Shown: positions 1-8,883 of the stretch, in pieces
How positions within the stretch are numbered: the stretch's first letter is position 1
Layout: every line of letters starts with the position of its first letter
Assembly (NCBI GenBank): GCA_019278155.1
Contig: JADMLC010000005.1
Location: forward strand, 61,980 to 125,979
DNA length: 64,000 bases
From: Candidatus Kinetoplastidibacterium crithidiae
Lineage (GTDB): Bacteria > Pseudomonadota > Gammaproteobacteria > Burkholderiales > Burkholderiaceae_B
Direction: 5' to 3'
Translations under genes and position numbers: made by a program
The notes under the pieces: generated by a model
The model's database searches: none
What the model saw: the letters and a program-made list of their open reading frames with translations, nothing else
Told to the model about the DNA's origin: nothing

Positions 1-1313
1 TTATAAACAATCTCAATTGCATCATGCATTTGAGATTTTAACTCTGGGATAAAACAATGCCACTTATCTAATGCTCTAGCTAGTCTAGCTGCAATTTCTG
101 GATTTATCTTATCGAGGCTAATGACTTGTTCAGCCCAAAATTGATATCCTGAGCCATCATGTCTATGCATATGCAAATAATTTTTAAAACAGAATTGAAA
201 AACTAATGATCTTACTCTGTTTGGATTTTGATTGGAAAAGGCAGGGTGTTTCATCAAACATTTAATGTCTTCAAGTCCAGTATATCTTGAGGAAGATTGT
301 ATTGCAAACCACTTATCTATTACTAAGTTATTGTTTTTCCATTTGTTATAAAAACATAATTTTGCTTTATTTGCTTTATTTTTATCTCCAAAATTTAACA
401 AGTTTGAAAGCATAGTAATAGAATCCGTCATGTTTTTAGAACTATAGAAATAGTTTTCAATTTTGTCTTCAATATGATTATTACCACCTGCTATAAGATA
501 TTGTATAATCAAATTTCTTAATAAACGATTATTTGCTACTCTAGGATTATATAGATCTGAAGTAACGAATTCTTCATTTTCAAGTTGTTCTAACTTAGAT
601 AAAAAGTAATTTGACAATCCAGATCCTATTGTTTTAATTAATCTGAAACGAGTATTTGTTATTAAAATAGGATCTATAATTTTTACATGATTGAATAATG
701 TATTTTCATTAGGAATTGTTAAGAGTTTTGCACAATAGGAATTGTCTATATTTTTATTTAATATTATTTTTTTTAAAGTTTCAGAATATTCTTCATTAAT
801 TTCTAAATCAGAACGACCTTTCATATTTTTTACTATTTGACGAATGCTTAATTCTTGAAGAGCTTCCCAACGAGCAAAATAATCTCTATCATGATTAGCT
901 AATATATATAATTCATTAGTACTATATTCGTAATTCACCTTAATTGGCGCTGAAAAATTTCTCAACAATGAAGGTACAGGTTGATTGTTTATAGATTTAA
1001 AAGTCCAGCTTTGTGTTTTTTTATATAACTCAAGAATAAAAGTATCTTTAATATTGTAATAATCTTTATTATCATCTTCTAATATTAAATCTATATTATT
1101 TCCATGATGATCTAAAAAACCAATAGCAAAAGGTATATAAAAAGGTTTTTTCTCTTTAAAAAAGATCTGATTTTTTTCTATACCAACAAAATCACATTCT
1201 TGATTAAGTGTAACTGTACAGGTATTTTTATTTTTATTATAATTTATAATTACATTAATAGTAGGAGTTCCCGCTTGTTTATACCAATTCTTAAATATGG
1301 CCTTAGTAACTAA
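1..1313 (-). pseudogene. pepN: aminopeptidase N, C-terminal half only (5'-truncated)
   Basis: The minus strand is open from an in-frame stop at 1314-1316 to the window edge, about 437 codons, and reads as the C-terminal half of a bacterial M1 aminopeptidase N. Recognisable blocks include NWYKQAGTP, YIPFAIGFLD, VPSLLRNFSAPIKV, NMTDSITML, NPNRVRSLV and DGSGYQFWAEQV. The N-terminal half with the zinc site (HEXXH) and the GAMEN motif is not upstream: about 200 bases of non-coding DNA and then nth follow. No good start codon or Shine-Dalgarno lies between the stop and the first homologous residues. The last few codons fall outside the window. Likely a decayed gene, although this half still has no internal stop. 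Confidence 0.85.
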
Positions 1314-1523
1314 TTATATTATCTATTTTATTTTTTTGTAATTTCAACAACATTAATTGTAGTATACATAGTAAAACTAAAATTTTTGTAGCAATATATA
1401 TATCATTTGTATAATGATATGATGAGAAGAAAATAGATATTGGCAATATGTCTATAATAATTTTATTCACTTATTTTTCCTAATATTAAGATTGTTTTTT
1501 AGTTTTTAGATATATGAATTATA
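1314..1523. other. AT-rich spacer between the pepN remnant and nth
   Basis: About 210 bases with no recognisable gene, RNA or terminator. This is where the missing N-terminal half of pepN would have to begin, but no aminopeptidase motif can be read here in any frame. Confidence 0.6.
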
Positions 1524-2159
1524 TTAATATTTGATTTTTTGTTCATATTCACATATATCTTTTATTAAACACATATGACATTTTGGTGATTTTTTTTTGC
1601 AAGTATACCTACCAAGAATAAGTAGCCAATGGTGAGCATTTTGCAAATATTCTTTTGGTATGTTATTTAATAGATTATTTTCAACTTCTAAAACATTCTT
1701 TCCTTTTGCTAAGCCAGTTCTATTAGATACTCTAAATACATGTGTATCAACTGCAACTGTTGGTTGTTGGAATATTACATTTAATACTATGTTTGCTGTT
1801 TTTCTTCCTACTCCAGGTAAGCTTTCTAAATCTTGTCTATTTCCAGGAATTTTCCCATTAAAATCTTCTTCTATAATTGTAGAAGTTTTAAAAATATTTT
1901 TTGATTTTGATTTATACAATCCTATACTTTTTATATGAGATTCTATTCCTTCAATACCTAATTTTATTAATAATTTTGGTGTTCCATAGTTTAAGAATAG
2001 ATTTTTTGTTACAGCGTTTACAGATTTATCAGTTGACTGTGCTGACAAGATTACTGCTACCAACAATTGGAAATCAGAATTGTATTCGAGTTCAGTTTTT
2101 GGATTTGGATTTGCACTTTGAAAAAGCTTGAAGATACTAGTTATTTTTTCTTTTTCCAT
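1524..2159 (-). CDS. nth: endonuclease III, DNA glycosylase/AP lyase
   Basis: Base-excision repair enzyme that removes oxidised pyrimidines and cleaves the abasic site. It is 211 residues, the same size as E. coli Nth. The helix-hairpin-helix LPGVGRKTA carries the catalytic lysine K120, and VAVDTH carries the catalytic aspartate D138; both match E. coli numbering. The C-terminal [4Fe-4S] cluster motif is complete with C187, C194, C197 and C203 (CX6CX2CX5C). It lies 13 bases downstream of the rnfB-type gene, in the usual betaproteobacterial order, and is probably co-transcribed with it. Confidence 0.97.
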   Translation of the reverse strand: MEKEKITSIFKLFQSANPNPKTELEYNSDFQLLVAVILSAQSTDKSVNAVTKNLFLNYGTPKLLIKLGIEGIESHIKSIGLYKSKSKNIFKTSTIIEEDFNGKIPGNRQDLESLPGVGRKTANIVLNVIFQQPTVAVDTHVFRVSNRTGLAKGKNVLEVENNLLNNIPKEYLQNAHHWLLILGRYTCKKKSPKCHMCLIKDICEYEQKIKY

Positions 2160-2172
2160 AATAGATATAAAT

Positions 2173-2811
2173 TTATTTATTTCTTTTTTCTTTTGCTTTG
2201 CGAGTAATCTGATTTATTAAATCTAGTTTGTCTTTTAGAGAATCTCTGTTGCTCTCAATATCGAAGTTATTATTATTTTGGTTGTTTTTAATCACTTCTG
2301 TTAAACCTATATCCATAGAAGTTTTTGGCTTTGTTCTATTTTGATGTTTTTTTCTTCTTATTCTGGAATTGCTAGCATTTTTTTGTGTCCATAATTTATT
2401 GGTTGGAACCATTTCTATACAATCAACAGGGCATGGATCAATGCAAAGCTCACAGCCGGTACACCATTCTTGAACTATAGCATGCATCTTTTTTGGAGCT
2501 CCAATTATTGCGTCAACTGGACATTTATTTATGCATATTGTGCATCCTATACATGTATTTTCATCGATAATTGCTATTTTATATCCATCATATGTGCCTC
2601 TTGAATGATCAAGAGGTATTATTTCTTTATGTAAAATACTGGCTAGTTTGTATATGACCTCATCACCACCTGGAGGACAAAGATTTATTTTTGCATCTCC
2701 ATTAGATAAAGCTTCTGCATATGGTCTGCAAGCTTTATAGCCACATTTTCCACATTGTGTTTGAGGTAGTATTGCATCAATTGTATCTAGTAATTTTTCT
2801 TTGTTTGTCAT
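2173..2811 (-). CDS. rnfB: RnfB-type soluble ferredoxin
   Basis: Iron-sulfur electron carrier of the RnfB/RsxB family, 212 residues. The N-terminal cluster motif is C20, C23, C28, C45 ([10 protein letters not shown]...LCPPGG). Two [4Fe-4S] ferredoxin motifs follow at C87/C90/C93/C97 and C117/C120/C123/C127. The membrane anchor of true RnfB is missing, and the tail from about residue 140 is basic and low-complexity. No other rnf genes are in the window, so it probably does not belong to a full Rnf complex here. It sits between fpr and nth; a role in supplying electrons to an Fe-S enzyme is inference only. Confidence 0.88.
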   Translation of the reverse strand: MTNKEKLLDTIDAILPQTQCGKCGYKACRPYAEALSNGDAKINLCPPGGDEVIYKLASILHKEIIPLDHSRGTYDGYKIAIIDENTCIGCTICINKCPVDAIIGAPKKMHAIVQEWCTGCELCIDPCPVDCIEMVPTNKLWTQKNASNSRIRRKKHQNRTKPKTSMDIGLTEVIKNNQNNNNFDIESNRDSLKDKLDLINQITRKAKEKRNK

Positions 2812-2835
2812 TCTGTATTATGTGTTTTTATAAAA

Positions 2836-3639
2836 CTAAATCCAATAACGTTCCATAGCAAGGTTACCAGCAATATTCTGTTTTGAAGTATAGAATCCTC
2901 TATCATATAGTATTCTACGCATTTCCAATATCATTGTTGGATTGCCACACAGCATTATTTTAGAAGATTTTGGGTCTAATGTTTCTTTTGTTAATTCTTC
3001 TAAATTGCCGTTCATAACTAAGGATGTAATTCTTGATTCTGATAGAATTGATGATTTTTCTCTTGTTGTTATTGGAAAATATTTAAATCTTTTGTTTGTT
3101 ATGGATAGGATCTCTAGCTCTTTTTTATATGATAATTCATCTAAAAACTTGGTGCTATGTAACAAGATAACTTTGTCAAAATATTTCCAAGTGTTATGAT
3201 CTCGTAATATTGAAATATAAGCAGATAAACCTGTTCCTGTAGCGATAAGCCAAAGCTTATTCTTTTGTTTCTGTATATTTGGTCCAAGAAATTGATTTAT
3301 AGTTAAAAATCCATATGCTTTTTTTTCTATAAATATATGATCTTTTTGTTCTAGATTTAATAGAATTTTGCTAAATTCTCCTTTATTGACTATAGTATAG
3401 TAAAATTCTAAAAAATTTTCATGAGGTGCGCTAACTATTGAATATGCTCTCCATATTAATGGATTAACAGTTCTAGTTGGGTCGATAAGACCTAGACGAG
3501 CAAATTGACCTGATTGAAAATCATAACTTGCATCTTTGGTTGTTTTTATGGAAAATAGACTGCCATTTTTCCATATTTTAATATCCTCAATAATTTGAGA
3601 TGTGTAATTCTTGCTTTCTTTTGATTCTGTCATGATCAT
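2836..3639 (-). CDS. fpr: ferredoxin-NADP reductase
   Basis: FAD enzyme that moves electrons between NADPH and ferredoxin or flavodoxin. At 267 residues it has the size and layout of bacterial Fpr: FAD-binding RAYSIVSAP in the first half, the NADP-binding GTGLSAYIS segment, LCGNP near residue 230 and the typical C-terminal AMERYWI. Its ATG directly follows the fdxA stop codon with no gap; a second ATG two codons later could also serve. With fdxA and the RnfB-type ferredoxin it forms a three-gene electron-transfer operon. Confidence 0.95.
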   Translation of the reverse strand: MIMTESKESKNYTSQIIEDIKIWKNGSLFSIKTTKDASYDFQSGQFARLGLIDPTRTVNPLIWRAYSIVSAPHENFLEFYYTIVNKGEFSKILLNLEQKDHIFIEKKAYGFLTINQFLGPNIQKQKNKLWLIATGTGLSAYISILRDHNTWKYFDKVILLHSTKFLDELSYKKELEILSITNKRFKYFPITTREKSSILSESRITSLVMNGNLEELTKETLDPKSSKIMLCGNPTMILEMRRILYDRGFYTSKQNIAGNLAMERYWI

Positions 3640-3963
3640 TTAACGTTTTAGGTATTTTATTTTTCCTTTTATATCTTTCCATTTATCTGCATCTTTTAAT
3701 GCTTGCTTTGATCTGGTAATATTCTTGAATGTTTTTGATAGCTCTTGATTGATAGAAAGAAATATTTTTTGATCTTCAGGCAAATCTTCATCAGAGAAAA
3801 TTGCATTTGCAGGGCATTCAGGTACACAAACTGCACAATCTATGCATTCATCAGGATCAATTACCAAAAAATTTTCTCCTTCTTTAAAACAATCTACAGG
3901 GCAAACATCAACGCAATCAGTATATTTGCAATTAATGCAGTTTTCTGTAACTACATGTGTCAT
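3640..3963 (-). CDS. fdxA: 7Fe ferredoxin (FdxA type)
   Basis: Small electron carrier of 107 residues with one [3Fe-4S] and one [4Fe-4S] cluster. C9, C17 and C50 match the 3Fe ligands of Azotobacter ferredoxin I, and C21, C40, C43 and C46 match its 4Fe ligands, all offset by one residue. The start is supported by a strong GGAGG about 7 bases upstream. It is the first gene of the fdxA-fpr-rnfB-nth run and diverges from pncB over a 98-base intergenic region. It is the likely partner of the adjacent fpr product. Confidence 0.96.
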   Translation of the reverse strand: MTHVVTENCINCKYTDCVDVCPVDCFKEGENFLVIDPDECIDCAVCVPECPANAIFSDEDLPEDQKIFLSINQELSKTFKNITRSKQALKDADKWKDIKGKIKYLKR

Positions 3964-4061
3964 TTATGTGCCTCCTATGATATAAATAATTTGTTGCAAT
4001 GTGTTTAACATGTTAGTGTAAACTTTTAGTTATATTAAAAAAAGTTTTTTATAACAGAGCC

Positions 4062-5237
4062 ATGATAATAGAATCTTTACTTGATACAGATTTATACAAA
4101 TTTAGTATGATGCAAGTGGTTTTACACCATTTTCCTGCTGCTTATGTAGAGTATCGTTATAAATGTAGAACTGCTGGGATTAATTTATGCCCATATATTG
4201 ATGAGATAACAGAGGAAATTAATCATCTTTGCTCATTAAGATTTTCTGAAGATGAACTAAGTTATTTGGGTAATTTAAGATTTATCAAAAGTGATTTTAT
4301 AGATTTCCTAAGATTATTCTACCTTCCTAAAAAATGTATTTCAGTTAAAGCAAGTAATAATATAGGTGAAATCAGTATCAGTGTAAAAGGTCCATGGTTG
4401 CATACTATTTTGTTTGAAATACCAGTTTTAGCAATAGTTAATGAAGTTTATTTTCGTCATAATAGTAATAATTTAAATTTAGATGAGGGGAGGAAGAGAC
4501 TAAAATCAAAAATTAATTTGGTCTCGAAAGATTGTAATCTGGTTGATTTAAGGGTAGCAGATTATGGCACAAGACGTCGTTTTTCTAAGAGTTGGCATGA
4601 AGAGGTTGTAGATACCATGAAAAATGATATGTACCATAATTTTGCTGGAACTAGTAATGTTATGTTGGCTAAGAAAAATGGAGTGTTACCATTAGGAACA
4701 ATGGGTCATGAGTATTTGCAGGCTTGTCAATCACTGGGTCCGAGATTAAGGGATTCTCAAGTTTTTGCATTTGAAATTTGGGCTAAGGAGTATAGAGGTG
4801 ATCTAGGAATAGCACTATCCGATGTTTATGGAATAGATGCTTTTTTAAGAGATTTTGATTTGTATTTTTGCAAATTATTTGATGGTGTTCGTCATGATTC
4901 TGGAGATCCATTTGTTTGGGGCAATAGAATTTTGGAACATTATAGAAAAAATAGAATTGATGCTAGAAATAAGACTTTAATTTTTTCAGATTCTTTGACT
5001 TTTCCTAAAGCTATTGAATTAGCGAGACATTTCTCTAATGCCTGTAAACTTACTTTTGGTATAGGAACAGATTTAACAAATGATCTTGGTTTTAAGCCTT
5101 TGCAGATTGTTATGAAAATGGTTCGTTGTAATGATCAGCCAGTTGCAAAGATTTCTGATGCTCCAGAAAAAATAATGTGTGATGATCCAGATTATTTATT
5201 CTATTTAAGAAAAGTTTTTAATTTGCCTGATGTTTGA
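4062..5237 (+). CDS. pncB: nicotinate phosphoribosyltransferase
   Basis: Converts nicotinate and PRPP to nicotinate mononucleotide, using ATP, for NAD salvage. It is 391 residues, normal for the family. The transiently phosphorylated histidine is H216 in [10 protein letters not shown]. The [19 protein letters not shown] and [11 protein letters not shown] segments of the active site are all present. No strong Shine-Dalgarno is seen before the ATG. It stands alone, divergent from fdxA and followed by a long empty spacer. Its presence suggests the cell imports nicotinate. Confidence 0.97.
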   Translation: MIIESLLDTDLYKFSMMQVVLHHFPAAYVEYRYKCRTAGINLCPYIDEITEEINHLCSLRFSEDELSYLGNLRFIKSDFIDFLRLFYLPKKCISVKASNNIGEISISVKGPWLHTILFEIPVLAIVNEVYFRHNSNNLNLDEGRKRLKSKINLVSKDCNLVDLRVADYGTRRRFSKSWHEEVVDTMKNDMYHNFAGTSNVMLAKKNGVLPLGTMGHEYLQACQSLGPRLRDSQVFAFEIWAKEYRGDLGIALSDVYGIDAFLRDFDLYFCKLFDGVRHDSGDPFVWGNRILEHYRKNRIDARNKTLIFSDSLTFPKAIELARHFSNACKLTFGIGTDLTNDLGFKPLQIVMKMVRCNDQPVAKISDAPEKIMCDDPDYLFYLRKVFNLPDV

Positions 5238-5898
5238 TGAAATTAATCATTTTCGCTGACTATTATAAAGGGAAATGTGTTGTAATAATTTTATAGTTTA
5301 GGTCTTCATATGCAATATGATTTATTCTTCATTAAAGTTTATTACTTGAGCATTATTTTTTGTATAGAGAATGACAACAAATAGCAAATTATCTGATTGT
5401 TTAGATATAAGTTTTAATACTAATTGCCATTAGTATCTTTTTTTTCTAGACTATATTTTTTGATTTTGAGATAGATATTTTAGTTCTAACTAATGAGTAT
5501 TTATGATTATTTTGCAATAAGCTACCCGTTTTAATTTCCTATGGAACTAAAAATTTCGAATGTGATGATTGTATTTCCTAATTCGAAGAGTTATTAATAA
5601 TTATGCATTTGTAAGGAAGTATGAATGTTATTATTTGAATTATAATTAGTGTAGATTATATTATCATTGATAATGGAAATCTTTTTATTTATTTAATTAT
5701 CCATATAGAATGTTGTATAAGTTAAATTATAAATTAAGCATAGTAATTTGAGTTCTTATGAAATCTTATGTATATGTCATATTTAGGGCATAATATTCTA
5801 TTAATTCACAATTTTTTCTAACTTAATGTAGAATTATATTTATTAGTTTTATGTGAGTTTGTAATAATAATTTTTATTAGTAACAGTGGAGAACTTTC
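5238..5898. other. 661-base gene-free spacer between pncB and trpB
   Basis: No open frame of useful length, no RNA and no clear terminator is seen on either strand. The AT-rich sequence has stops in all frames. In related Alcaligenaceae trpF usually lies just upstream of trpB, and the spacer is about the length of a trpF gene, but I could not read any TrpF motif in it. The trpB Shine-Dalgarno (GTGGAG near 5886-5891) is at its right end. Confidence 0.6.
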
Positions 5899-7098
5899 TT
5901 GTTAAAGTATAATTACCCTGATGATAATGGCCATTTTGGTCAATATGGTGGGCTCTTTGTTTCTGAAACGTTAATGCATCCATTATCTGAGTTGCGTTTC
6001 AATTATGATAAATATCGTAATGACTTATTTTTTATTGAAGAGTTTGAAAATGAATTAAAACATTTTGTTGGCAGACCTAGTCCCGTATACCACGCTAAGA
6101 GATGGTCAGAAATGTTGGGTGGGGCACAAATATGGTTTAAAAGAGAAGACCTAAATCATACTGGGGCACATAAAGTCAATAATTGTATTGGGCAAGCATT
6201 ACTCGCTAAAAGAATGAATAAAAGACGCGTTATAGCAGAGACTGGCGCTGGGCAGCATGGAGTTGCTACAGCTACTGTTGCTGCTCGATATGGTATGGAA
6301 TGCGTAGTTTACATGGGTAGTGAAGATGTTAAGAGACAGGCTTCTAATGTATATAGAATGAAATTATTGGGAGCAAGCATAGTGCCAGTTCATTCTGGGT
6401 CGTGTACATTAAAGGATGCCTTAAATGAGGCTATGAGAGATTGGGTTACCAATGTAGATGATACTTTTTATATTATTGGTACTGTAGCAGGGCCTGATCC
6501 TTATCCTCGCATGGTAAGAGATTTTCAAACTGTAATAGGTAAAGAAAGTATTTGTCAGATGCCAAAATATGCAGGTCGTCAACCTGATTATGTTATTGCT
6601 GCAGTAGGTGGCGGTTCTAATGCTATAGGTATATTTCATCCTTATATTCCATATGAAAATGTTCAATTAATAGGTGTAGAAGCGGCTGGATCTGGTATAG
6701 ATACAGGTCTACATTCAGCTTCTTTAATAGCAGGCAAAGTAGGAGTTTTGCATGGAAATAGAACATATGTGATCCAAAATGACGATGGTCAAATAAAAGA
6801 GACTCATTCTATATCAGCTGGCTTAGATTATCCTGGAGTTGGTCCAGAGCATGTTTGGTTAAAGGAAATAGGTAGAGCTAATTATGTAGGTATAACTGAC
6901 GACGAAGCATTGAAATCTTTTCATGATTGTTGTCGTATTGAAGGAATTATGCCGGCTTTAGAATCAGCTCATGCAATTGCTCAAGCTGTTAAAATGGCTC
7001 CTTCTCTTTCAAAAGATAATATCATTCTTGTTAATTTATCTGGTCGTGGTGACAAAGATATGCATACAGTTGCCGAACGTTCTGGTATCTTTTTATAA
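5899..7098 (+). CDS. trpB: tryptophan synthase beta subunit
   Basis: PLP enzyme that condenses indole with serine to make tryptophan. It is 399 residues. The PLP lysine is K92 in HTGAHKVNN, and the phosphate-binding GGGSN loop is present near residue 236. [13 protein letters not shown] at the N-terminus is typical. The start is TTG at 5899: there is no in-frame ATG nearby, and a GGAG lies about 9 bases upstream. trpA follows after 6 bases, so the two subunits of the complex are co-expressed. Confidence 0.97.
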   Translation: MLKYNYPDDNGHFGQYGGLFVSETLMHPLSELRFNYDKYRNDLFFIEEFENELKHFVGRPSPVYHAKRWSEMLGGAQIWFKREDLNHTGAHKVNNCIGQALLAKRMNKRRVIAETGAGQHGVATATVAARYGMECVVYMGSEDVKRQASNVYRMKLLGASIVPVHSGSCTLKDALNEAMRDWVTNVDDTFYIIGTVAGPDPYPRMVRDFQTVIGKESICQMPKYAGRQPDYVIAAVGGGSNAIGIFHPYIPYENVQLIGVEAAGSGIDTGLHSASLIAGKVGVLHGNRTYVIQNDDGQIKETHSISAGLDYPGVGPEHVWLKEIGRANYVGITDDEALKSFHDCCRIEGIMPALESAHAIAQAVKMAPSLSKDNIILVNLSGRGDKDMHTVAERSGIFL

Positions 7099-7104
7099 AA
7101 ATTT

Positions 7105-7944
7105 ATGAACACAAAAATAAATCGTATTGAATCGTTTTTTTCTAGAATGATTAGTGATGGTCGTAAGTCAGCTCTTATTACATATGTTACTGCTGGTGAT
7201 CCTTCAGTCAATTCTACTGTTCCTTTGATGCATAGCTTGGCAAAAAGCGGTGCAGATATTTTAGAAATTGGAATGCCTTTTTCTGATCCTATGGCAGATG
7301 GACCTGTCATACAAAAAGCTTCTGAAAGGGCTATAAAAAATGGCGTGACTTTAAAGAAGATACTAAGCTCAGTAGAGGAGTTTCGTATTCATGATAAAAT
7401 AACACCAGTTGTTCTTATGGGATATGCTAATCCAATAGAAAGTATTGGCCAAAAACAATTTGCACAATTGTCGAAAACTGCTGGAGTTGATGGTGTATTA
7501 GTAGTTGACTATACCCCTGAAGAGTCTGCTGATTTTTCAAAGATGCTTAGTGATGTAGGTATAAATATGATTTTTTTACTTTCTCCTACTTCTGGAGAAG
7601 AACGTATAAAGAAAATATCTAAGATTGCGAATGGTTATGTATATTATGTTTCCTTACGTGGAGTTACTGGTTCTAAAAAACTCAATATTGAAGAGGTAGT
7701 TGAGAAACTACAGTTAATTAGGAAACATATCCATATTCCAGTGGGTGTTGGCTTTGGTATTAGAGATGCTGAGAGTGCCAAGCAGATTGGTAATTGTGCT
7801 GATGCAGTAGTAATAGGAAGCAAAATTATAGAAATAATGCAAGAAGCGGCTAATAATGAAATTGTTGGAAATAAAGATAATGCAGCTATATCTGCTGCTA
7901 GTAGTTGGATATCTAATATAAGAAAATCTCTTGATAGTATATAA
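7105..7944 (+). CDS. trpA: tryptophan synthase alpha subunit
   Basis: Cleaves indole-3-glycerol phosphate and channels indole to TrpB. A 279-residue TIM-barrel protein. The catalytic residues are E54 (LEIGMPFSDP) and D65 (MADGPVIQ), equivalent to E49 and D60 of the enteric enzyme. The conserved GYANPI, VDYTPEE, LSPTSGEERI and GVGFGI blocks are intact. It follows trpB by 6 bases, and accD follows 30 bases later, the usual betaproteobacterial order. Confidence 0.97.
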   Translation: MNTKINRIESFFSRMISDGRKSALITYVTAGDPSVNSTVPLMHSLAKSGADILEIGMPFSDPMADGPVIQKASERAIKNGVTLKKILSSVEEFRIHDKITPVVLMGYANPIESIGQKQFAQLSKTAGVDGVLVVDYTPEESADFSKMLSDVGINMIFLLSPTSGEERIKKISKIANGYVYYVSLRGVTGSKKLNIEEVVEKLQLIRKHIHIPVGVGFGIRDAESAKQIGNCADAVVIGSKIIEIMQEAANNEIVGNKDNAAISAASSWISNIRKSLDSI

Positions 7945-7974
7945 TTTTTTATTTTATTTTTCTGTTATATATAT

Positions 7975-8826
7975 ATGAGTTGGTTAGAAAAAATCTTACC
8001 TCCAAGAATTAGCAAGTCTAATGATAGTGGTGCTAGACGTGTTCCTCAGGGTTTGTGGTGTAAATGTGTTTCTTGCGATTCAGTTTTATATAACGAAGAT
8101 TTGATTGCTAGCTTATATGTTTGCCCTAAATGTAGTCATCATATGCGTATGGGATCAAGAGCAAGAATAGATTCTTTGCTAGATGCAGAAGGGCGTTTGG
8201 AAATAGGTGATAATATAAGATCTATTGATGTACTGAAATTTAAAGATACAAAAAAATATAGTGACAGATTAAATGATGCCATAAAGAATACAAAAGAAAC
8301 AGATTCATTACTTGTAATGCGTGGTTGTATAAGTAGGATGCCAGTTGTTTTAGCTTGTTTTGAATTTGCTTTTATGGGTGGTTCTATGGGTTCTGTAGTT
8401 GGTGAGCGTTTTAAATTAGCTGTACAGCATGCTATAGAGCATTCTATGCCTTTTATATGTGTATCTGCATCTGGTGGAGCAAGAATGCAAGAAAGTTTAT
8501 TTTCCTTGATGCAGATGTCTAAAACTAATGCTATGCTGGTTTCTTTATCAGCTGCTAAATTGCCTTTTATTAGTGTTCTGACTGATCCTACTATGGGTGG
8601 TGTTTCTGCTAGTTTTGCTTTTATGGGTGATGTTGTAATAGCTGAGCCTAAGGCTTTGATAGGATTTGCAGGTCCTAGGGTTATAGAGCAAACTGTTAGG
8701 GAAAAATTGCCTGAAGGATTTCAGAGAGCAGAGTTTTTACTAGACAAAGGCGCTATAGATATGGTTGTTGATAGAAGAAAATTAAAAGAAACAATTTATG
8801 ATTTATTATCAATTTTAGTAAAGTAA
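7975..8826 (+). CDS. accD: acetyl-CoA carboxylase carboxyltransferase beta subunit
   Basis: Subunit of the carboxyltransferase that makes malonyl-CoA for fatty-acid synthesis. It is 283 residues. The N-terminal zinc ribbon has C31, C34, C50 and C53. The crotonase-fold motifs [11 protein letters not shown] and [10 protein letters not shown] are intact. The ATG is preceded only by TA-repeat-like sequence with no clear Shine-Dalgarno, so it may depend on translation from trpA. A strong hairpin terminator follows at once. The alpha subunit (accA) is not in the window. Confidence 0.96.
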   Translation: MSWLEKILPPRISKSNDSGARRVPQGLWCKCVSCDSVLYNEDLIASLYVCPKCSHHMRMGSRARIDSLLDAEGRLEIGDNIRSIDVLKFKDTKKYSDRLNDAIKNTKETDSLLVMRGCISRMPVVLACFEFAFMGGSMGSVVGERFKLAVQHAIEHSMPFICVSASGGARMQESLFSLMQMSKTNAMLVSLSAAKLPFISVLTDPTMGGVSASFAFMGDVVIAEPKALIGFAGPRVIEQTVREKLPEGFQRAEFLLDKGAIDMVVDRRKLKETIYDLLSILVK

Positions 8827-8832
8827 TTATGA

Positions 8833-8880
8833 ATATAGTATCTGTAATTTATTAAATAAATTACAGATACTATATTTTTG
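8833..8880. terminator. perfect 20-bp hairpin terminator between convergent accD and rne
   Basis: Positions 8833-8852 and 8856-8875 are exact reverse complements around a 3-base TAA loop. A T-rich run follows on the plus strand, giving a good intrinsic terminator for trpBA-accD. The same stem can fold in the rne transcript from the other side, so it may work in both directions. Confidence 0.9.
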
Positions 8881-8883
8881 TTT

